DNA of 64,000 nt from Oxytricha trifallax (Eukaryota; Ciliophora; Spirotrichea; Sporadotrichida; Oxytrichidae), in NCBI GenBank assembly GCA_000711775.1, contig ARYC01000199.1, forward strand, positions 62,001 to 126,000, in the 5' to 3' direction. Under the pieces are notes generated by a model, which was given only the letters and a program-made list of their open reading frames with translations, did not search any database and was not told the DNA's origin. The position numbers and the translations under genes are program-made. Numbering within the stretch: position 1 is the first letter of the stretch; each line of letters starts with the position of its first letter. Positions 57,167-64,000 of this stretch are shown here, in pieces.

Positions 57167-60100
57167 ATGCAGCGTAACTTTTCATTGCCAGAGATAAAAA
57201 ATCCACAAAGTATCAAAGGAGATAAGGAAAGTTTCAATTTTAATAATAACTTGATGGGAAAAGACTAATCATCTATGATGTCTTCAGCTAAGGGACTATA
57301 AAGTACACTAGATAATAGTACCTATTATTGCATGAAATATTAATATTTATCAGAATTATATTTTAAAATTCTTTTTTAATTCACAATTACTAATACTTAA
57401 CAAATCCTAAACCAATAATGAATCAGGCAATATCTCACTATAAAAACTAGAAATCAATAGGAGGAATAGCTCCAGAATATAAACTAAATCTCCCTCTTTC
57501 ACTTTAGTCATCCCCAAATAAGAGAAACGGATCTATAGGTTTAGGGGTGTAATTTCGAATGGCTCCTCCAATCAAGAGTTTGAGACATGAATTTTTTAGC
57601 AGTGGCTTAAATTCCATGGCAGTATTAGACTCAAATGAAACAACTGCCCGAACTGAAGAGAAGCAAATGTCAATTTTAGCTTAAATAACAGAATGAAAAA
57701 GGAAGTCGACACCAGGCTATATTGGAGCTGAAAGCATACAATTCTTCTATGATAAATATAAAAACTTCGAAAAAGAGAAACAATAAGAACAGGAGGATTA
57801 AGAAAAACCATCAGCAACCTCAGCTTACATTAATGAAATTAAAAATCTCAAACTGCTACCGACACCAAAAGGCCTTATTACCTCAAAAGGAATTGAAGGC
57901 GAATTAAATGCCAGAAATTTACAACTCGGAAAACACTATGCCCTTGCTATCTCTAAAAGTATGAGACATATGCAAAATACTTAATCAATAGAAATGCCAG
58001 GGAATAGACTTGGAAGGAAAGGTGGTGAAGCTATCTTATCAAGTTTAGTGGACAGAGTTCGTAGAATAAATTTAGACAATAATAAAATAGGTGCAGATGG
58101 TTTGCAAAGCTTAGTAAACTGGATAGATTAATTGAATGTCAGATGTTAGCTGGAGGAGCTTAGTTTATAAGGCAATCGAATTGATGACAGCATATGCTAA
58201 AAATTATCTGAAGCTTTAATTAGAGCGTTGCCTCCACTAAGAGAAATCAATCTTTCTAGAAATAATATTGGAGACAAAGGAGCTATAGCAATATCTGATT
58301 TTATATAGGTGAACCATCACATTAAAATATTGAAGTTTAGTTGGAACAAGATATAGGGAAGAGGAGGTGTTGCAATTGCAAATTCAATCATGGAATGCTA
58401 GAGACTTGCCTTTTTAGATTTGAGCTTTAATATGCTTGGCAATCGTAAAAATGGTTAATTTGGTAAGAGAATAGGTGAAGCATGCAATATAACGATACGA
58501 GCTTTTTTTAAAAGCATATTAAATTATGTAAGCATTAATAAATTATAAGGGATATTTAAAACATTTAGACTTATCTTATAACAGCATGGACAAAAATGAG
58601 TGCGAAATCTTTGGTAAAGAAATACATGACAATCATACTCTTTGGGGATTACATATGCTTGGCAATGACTGCATAATAGATTCTATGGGTTTTATTAGAT
58701 CAGGGCAAAGAAATACTATTTAAACAAGAGATATACTATATAATCCAGTAAATTAAGGAAATACACTACTCTAATTGTCTAAAAACTCAAAGACTGCAAA
58801 AATTTTATCATATTAAAAATGTTGGATTTGCGAAGGCTGGAGTGAAAAGAAGTTTGAATGGAAGATTGATATTTCTGGTCATCACATGAAAGAGCCAGTA
58901 TATATCCATTTTGATTTCGATGAATATCAGCCTTGGTTAATGGATAAAAACTCAGAAGAGGCATTATATTATATATGGAAAATGATCCCACCAGGAAACA
59001 GTAATTATTTCTATTCTTTTGGTGGTTTAAATGGTGAACCGGAAGTAGCGAGAGATTAGCCTCATATGAAAACCTAAACTATAAAGCATATTAAAGAAAT
59101 AAAGTTCAGAGAAGTGGATGGAAGAACTCTTAAATCTGTAGACTTTACTTGTCATTTTAAACTTAAGAGTGTTAATCATGTTTTAGCAACGTAGTCTTCA
59201 GTTCTTGACAAATACTACGAACCAAGAAAGTTTCAAGCAATTTATCCAAGATTAGCAGATAAATTATATGTAATTCCTTTTGAAATCCGACCAAGGACAC
59301 CATGGTCTCTTCCAATCTCTCTCTTTAACGAATACTAAATAGAAACTGAACAGAAAACCTAAGAATGCTTTGAGTTTGACTGGAGCTAAATGAAATTTCC
59401 TGGTATTGAAGATAGTGAACTTGAAAAAATGAAGGAAGAACTCAGAAAATCTTACAAAATCCTGAAAGAAGTTTATAAACAGCTTGCTTCAATAAGTGCA
59501 TCTGGGTAGGTTTACTCAATTACACTAAACACTCATACAGACTTTGTTAAAAATATTGGACTTATTGACTTTAAGAATGTTAACATATCAGTGAGTGACA
59601 CTGAGTTTGTATCAATAAATAAGCGCTAAGCGGCCACTAAACTTAATCCTGGAGGTGCTTTGATAAGATATTAGTTTGTGGAAGTTCTAGCCAAACTTGC
59701 CTTTTTAAGATATCAAAATAACAGAGAACTCAAAGATAAGAGTGAAATAATCAAATACATGTATGAAACATGTATTCTGCCACGTTATGGTAATTTAGAT
59801 CCATAAAAATGGAGGCTAGATAGGTACTGGAATGAAGGTGTAGATAATTTGTACAAATCGCATTTTCCTCTAATAGATTTCATGTTTAAGAAATATGGGT
59901 TGAAATACATGAAGCCAGGGGATATGAAACCATTTATGATGGCAGATGAATTTGAAAGCCTCATGCTTTAAGCAGGACTGATAGGTGATGAATTAGGAAC
60001 AAGAGATGTTGCTATAGCCTTCACATAATCTTTAATGACCCAAACTGATGAACTTATTATTTAATTTAGTATATCCTTAGTTTATATTATTTATAACAAC

Positions 60101-60562
60101 GATAAGCATCTAAAGGCATATTTTGTGGAATTTATAGAAGCATTTGCTAGAATTTGTGAAAAATTATCAATTGCGGAGCCTTGGGATGAAGAGGTAAATT
60201 ATTAAAGTTAACTTATTATATATAGAGTGGAGAACTACCAATGACTGATGAGGAACGAAAGGAGTAGCCATTATGGAAGAAAATCAACAATCTTTTGCCT
60301 ATAATTTTGAAAAATTGCTTCCCAGAGAACTTCTAAGAAAAATGGAAATGGCCAAAGAGAGATCCAGAAACAGGTCTATTTAAAGATATTTATTGTAAGC
60401 TTACTTGGAATTTAATTATTTATAGTCAAGAAGAAAAAGAAGGAAACTGAAAAGAAAGAAACTGAAATGATAACACCAAATAAGTAAGATACATTTAATG
60501 TGGCTAATGACTATGAATTTTCACCTATTAAGGAGAGCATTAAGACTATATTTGAATTGTGA
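57167..60562 (+). CDS. Leucine-rich-repeat protein with long C-terminal domain
   Basis: Starts MQRNFSLPEIKNPQSIKGDK. After a polar N terminus come ribonuclease-inhibitor-type LRRs: RVRRINLDNNKIGADGLQSL, LEELSLQGNRIDDSICQKL, LREINLSRNNIGDKGAIAIS and LAFLDLSFNMLG. The C-terminal half is a ciliate-type conserved-looking region (CWICEGWSEKKFEWKIDISG, EALYYIWKMIPPG, FTCHFKLKSVNHVLA, VIPFEIRPRTPWSLPISLF, ISVSDTEFVSINKRQA) ending in a lysine-rich tail. Introns near 57340-57420, 58440-58560, 60196-60226 and 60395-60424 are likely. Similar LRR proteins occur in axonemes and cortex; the role here is inference. Confidence 0.72.
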
Positions 60563-60722
60563 TGTAAATAATAAAAATATTTCCTTGACTTAAGTTAGAA
60601 GATTTATTTTCGTAATTAAATGGTATTTAAGCGTTTTTTTAATTATTATCTAATTGACCCAGTATGTAAAGGATGTAGTTTTAGAAAAAGATTGAAAAAA
60701 ATAATAATAAATTAAGTTAAAA

Positions 60723-62198
60723 ATGGGAAGATCTCGGGATAAAAGTATTGACAAAAAGTCAAGCAGACATAAAAGTTCAAGAAGAAGCAGAGACAGAAGT
60801 AGTAACAAAGATAAAAGAGATAAAGACTCTAAGAAGAGGTCAAGATCAAGAAGTGATCGCAAACACAGAGAAAAAAGTAGAGACAGAAATGGAAACAGAG
60901 GTAGAGACCGAGAAAGAGAGAAGGATCGCGACAGAGGTGGAAGAGATAATAAGAAAGGTGGAGGTAGAGACGATTTTAGATTTGATTCACCACCCAAAGA
61001 TCATGAGCTTACTAAGGGTATCATGGCTGCTGCTGCAAGTATTGGGGGAGGTACTATTGCTAATGCTCAAAGCATACTCCAGAGTATTCATTCTATGAGC
61101 ATGGCTTAAACTGCCAAAATTGACAGAAAGTTATATGTCGGAAATTTACCTCCTGGAATCACCTAGAGAATCATAAATATATGCTATGATTTATGATCTT
61201 TATTTTATACTTATATATGAATGTTGATAGATGTAGTGAATGAAGCAATGTTGAGTTTAAATGTAATTGAAGAACCTGGAAATCCAGTTGTTAGCGCTTG
61301 GATATCATCAGATAGTCATTATGCTTTTGTTGAATTCAGAACAGCAGAAGAGGCTAATCATGGCTTCAATTTACAAGGTATGAACATTCAAAACAATGAA
61401 ATTAAGATTGGTAGACCCAAAGCCTACAGTGGAACTATGAATGCGATAGGACTTATGGCTTCAGCCGGAGGCATGAATGTTTAAGGAGGGTCTTTTGCGA
61501 ATGCTGCTTTGATGGGAATGAAAGGCGGAACTTACCATGCTTTGGATGATAATACAACTTCTGGAATTTAAAATCCACTGATGGGTGGTAGAATGGCTGA
61601 TGAAATACTAGTGATTGAGTATCCTTCGAGAGTTCTAAATATAAGGAATATTGCTTCCTTAGAATCAACAAAGAATGAATACAACTTTTGTGAATTTTAC
61701 TCAGACATTATGGATAAATGCTAAGCTTTTGGAAAGGTGTTAGAACTCAAAATACCAAGACCAGTCTTCATCGATAGAACTGAGCAAAATTTGAAAGAAG
61801 ATGCTGAAAGAGACTAAAAAGAGAAGGAGTTGATAGAAAAAGAGGATTAAGATTCAGATTTGTTGACTCATAAACGTAAAATTGAAGAGAAAAAACGGAA
61901 AGCTCTTGAACCTTTAGAAGATCCTCGTAACTACGACTATCCTGTTGGTTTTGGTAGTGCATTTGCTGAATTTACAAGCATAAGCGAGGCAAGAAGAGCC
62001 AGAAGAAACATACATTTATTGAGGTATGGAGGGAAATTGGTGGAGTGTGAGTATCATGATGAAGATAAGTTCACTAAGGATGATTTTACAAGACCTGAAA
62101 ACTTCAAGAGAGAAGTTAGAGCTCAGGAGTTTGAAGGTTTGGAGAATTGTGCTATTGAGTTTACTGAAGCAAGGCCAAGTGAGCCCATGAAAATATGA
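60723..62198 (+). CDS. U2AF2: U2AF large subunit-like splicing factor, 474 aa
   Basis: The N-terminal 75 residues are an RS/RD-rich domain. KLYVGNLPPGIT (RNP2) and HYAFVEFRTAEEA (RNP1) form an RRM ending IKIGRPKAY, close to the end of RRM1 of U2AF65. The C terminus is a U2AF homology motif (LVIEYPSRVLNIRN; GFGSAFAEFTSISEARRARR, YGGKLVECEYHDEDKF). No sequence resembling RRM2 lies between them; a Gly/Met-rich linker is there instead. An IES at 61172-61222 (pointer GAAT) splits RRM1, and its removal leaves 475 codons. The protein should bind the polypyrimidine tract and SF1/U2 snRNP in the nucleus. Confidence 0.9.
61172..61222. other. IES, 51 bp, pointer GAAT
   Basis: GAAT at 61168-61171 and 61219-61222. 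Removal joins PPGITQR to MLIDVVNEAM within RRM1. Confidence 0.82.
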
Positions 62199-62352
62199 TT
62201 ATATATAAAAAACTTAATTAAATTTCAAATAAGTATAATTTATCCAAAAGCAAAATTGTTTTAGTTGATAATTATGATTATAAAAAAATTATAAATAATT
62301 GATAAACTCATTTGATGATGTTAATGCATTCCTTTTAATTTTATAAGGTTTA

Positions 62353-64000
62353 TCATTAAGAGTCTCCTCCCTACATAACTAAGGAGAATAAATCTGTCTT
62401 CTACTTTTATTACTATTAAATTCTTTCTATCTATACCTTGTATTAGTTGTTATTTATGCCAAAATTCTATCCTTTTCCAATACTATTATTAAATTTCTAC
62501 TATCCTTCATTATTTTTGTAACTTATTGTAGATTATTTTCTGCTTGATAGAGATGTTTAGGCAAATTATCTTTAATCCAAGAGAGCAAGTGCTCTTAAAG
62601 CAGGATTTTTAACTTTTATGCTTCTATCTAATTCTAATTGCTGGTTTATATTATTAAATTAGAAAGTTATAAGGATAGGGTGACCCACAGGGGCCCGAGG
62701 CTGGAGACTTTCTAATAGAGCTTTCTACTACACTAAGGCCTCCTGAGGGTAGGCAGGGGGTTGCTGGGTTTCACCGCATTAGGGGCCAGTCGGCGGGGTT
62801 CAATCTGTCAGATCCTAGACTCCTCGAGTCCTCTGCACGCTAAGGATTTCCCTGCATTAGATGAGCTACCTGGCGTGAGTTCAGTTTCCAAGGTAATAGA
62901 GAGCTGGATGAAGGTGGTGCTCAACCTTCAAAAGTGAGACGATGAGAACCATAGAAGCCAACGATAATGATTTTTCTCCCACACCAGGTCAGGTTAATGA
63001 GGCTACCACAGCGAAAGGACAGAGACTACTATCTCAGAAGCGGTGGAACCTGGTAAGCGTTTTCTCCAGACTCCTCCTTAATTGTTTATAGGAAGCAAAT
63101 CTCTGCGAGCTCTGCGGGGGATACTCCTAGTTCGCTAGGCTCTTATCTCGTATACATCTCGGTTCGGGGAGATGTGGAATGGGGGGCGAGGTGGTTTTTT
63201 GGAGTTTTCTAGTTCACGACTTGCCACGTCATTGATTGCCACGTCAACTCACTTCAGATACGTCTACGTCACGACTAAAATTGATGGTTTGATTTTAGTA
63301 TTAAACAGTGAATTGATAAATATTTAATTTTGAGTATAACTCATTAATCAATTGCTGGTTTTTAATTTTAAAGTACCATTCATATTTCTTTCTAAAGAAT
63401 TGCATTAAACAAATACATAATAAATTAAAAATATATAATCTTGATAAAGGTTTATATCTAGTTTTTCCAGTTATTATGTTTTTATCTTTTAGGAAGAACT
63501 TTTATTTCTCTTTAGTCCCTCGCTCATTGCTATTTTTTCAATGAACATGAAAATTTTCTCGAGAGATTCCTATTCATCCTCCAGTATTTTCACTTGACTT
63601 GAAATATCAATATGTAAAGCGGAAAAGCCAAGTGCTTAAACAAATAAATGAGCATCCAATACTTTTATTACTTCTTATTTATTAGATGATTTGGATGAAC
63701 CTATAAGGGAAGACTTAGAGTTAATCAGCATGCTTTAATTATGAGTATTTCTGTGAGTTTATATCACGCTACTATTCTCAAAAGCTTTCCTAGGTGTCCC
63801 TCCTAAGCCACTGTAGACACTCTAGGTTTGCAATTAATCAACAGCCAAATTCATAAAGATCTTGTGCATGTCACTCTTGTTTAAAACATCAGGAAATACT
63901 GAGAAGTCTGTGCAAAACTTTACAAATTAATCAAATATCATATATCCTCTCATTGAGACTTAATCTGCATACAGCTCATAAATAGGGTAAATTACAGTGT
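62353..64000 (-). CDS. Partial hypothetical protein, 5' end outside the window
   Basis: Minus-strand frame entering at 64000 with VIYPIYELYADQVSMRGYMI and FVKFCTDFSVFPDVLNKSDM, which look like part of a folded helical domain. It continues with Ser/Asn-rich sequence and helices (VLDAHLFVQALGFSALHIDI; KIFMFIEKIAMSEG). After the 806-bp IES it continues DINQQLELDRSIKVKNPALR, becomes Q/N-rich, and stops at 62353. The helical N-terminal part vaguely recalls EF-hand-like or armadillo-like pieces of ciliary proteins; I do not assign a family. Confidence 0.65.
62652..63457. other. IES, 806 bp, pointer GGTTTATAT, with GC-rich core
   Basis: GGTTTATAT at 62643-62651 and 63449-63457. Removal joins EKLDIN to QQLELDRSIKV in frame on the minus strand. 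The core 62670-63290 has clearly higher GC than anything else in the window, while the outer 150 bp on the right is AT-rich again. Confidence 0.82.
62670..63290. mobile_element. GC-rich unknown element inside an IES
   Basis: About 620 bp with runs such as ACCCACAGGGGCCCGAGGCT and TCTCGGTTCGGGGAGATGTG, and repeats of CCACGTCA near 63225-63250. No open frame of note. A weak tRNA B-box-like GGTTCAATCTG lies near 62798 without a matching tRNA fold. A SINE, the end of a retrotransposon or a structured RNA gene are all possible; the element type is a guess. Confidence 0.4.

Noticed and set aside
60650-60997. Minus-strand Leu/Ser-rich frame
   Set aside because: It is the complement of the RS domain of the U2AF gene.
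62790-62815. tRNA gene or tRNA-derived SINE in the GC-rich block
   Set aside because: GGTTCAATCTG resembles a B box only partly, and I could not fold arms or find an A box at the right distance.
1-64000. CRISPR arrays, bacterial operons, Shine-Dalgarno sites and rho-independent terminators
   Set aside because: Genetic code, introns, IESs and telomere-ended transposons show a eukaryotic germline genome; none of these features is seen or expected.

Overview
The window reads as germline (micronuclear) DNA of a spirotrich ciliate of the Oxytricha/Stylonychia type. Four observations support this. Every long reading frame needs TAA and TAG read as glutamine, with TGA as the only stop. Genes carry short GT..AG introns (32-91 bp where fixed, one long interval of 208 bp). 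The same genes are also cut by AT-rich internal eliminated sequences (IESs) bounded by 3-10 bp direct repeats (pointers), and removing each IES together with one repeat copy restores the frame. Finally, three TBE transposons are present, two of them with recognisable ends made of C4A4/G4T4 telomeric repeat. For eleven genes the IES and intron lengths I assign leave a coding length divisible by three, which is an internal check on the boundaries.

Layout. 1-3934 is a decayed TBE running in from the left and carrying a 619-bp inverted-repeat element. 4080-9940 is gene-free and AT-rich, with a foldback element, a G/C homopolymer pair and an internally deleted TBE (6220-7424). 9948-34525 is a block of genes on both strands: alpha/beta hydrolase, Q/N-rich protein, small membrane protein, PTPDC1-like phosphatase, acidic protein, tail-anchored protein, another Q-rich protein, an M1 aminopeptidase relative that has lost its zinc site, a 1033-residue unknown, a Crt10-like WD40 protein, a SABATH methyltransferase, a membrane protein and a coiled-coil protein. 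34884-48777 is one very large minus-strand gene, a WD40-type protein ending in a TRP/polycystin-like channel. It is split by a complete 4162-bp TBE inserted in its coding sequence. 49041-64000 holds an EF-hand protein, NAA38/LSM-like, a METTL-type methyltransferase, CEP41-like, an unknown Q/N-rich protein, a large LRR protein, a U2AF large subunit and a partial gene interrupted by an 806-bp IES with a GC-rich core.

Most striking results. (1) The SABATH methyltransferase gene is scrambled: its 3' end lies downstream on the opposite strand, joined through a 10-bp inverted pointer, and a 421-bp near-perfect palindrome lies between the two parts. (2) The TBE in the channel gene sits inside a codon run, and precise removal leaving one ATT restores the frame. 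(3) A piece of protein-kinase sequence, flanked by 24-bp inverted repeats, sits inside an IES of the phosphatase gene. (4) The M1 aminopeptidase relative has changed two zinc ligands and the catalytic tyrosine position. In the somatic nucleus of such ciliates these genes would be expected on separate small chromosomes, so the neighbours are unlikely to form operons or pathways.
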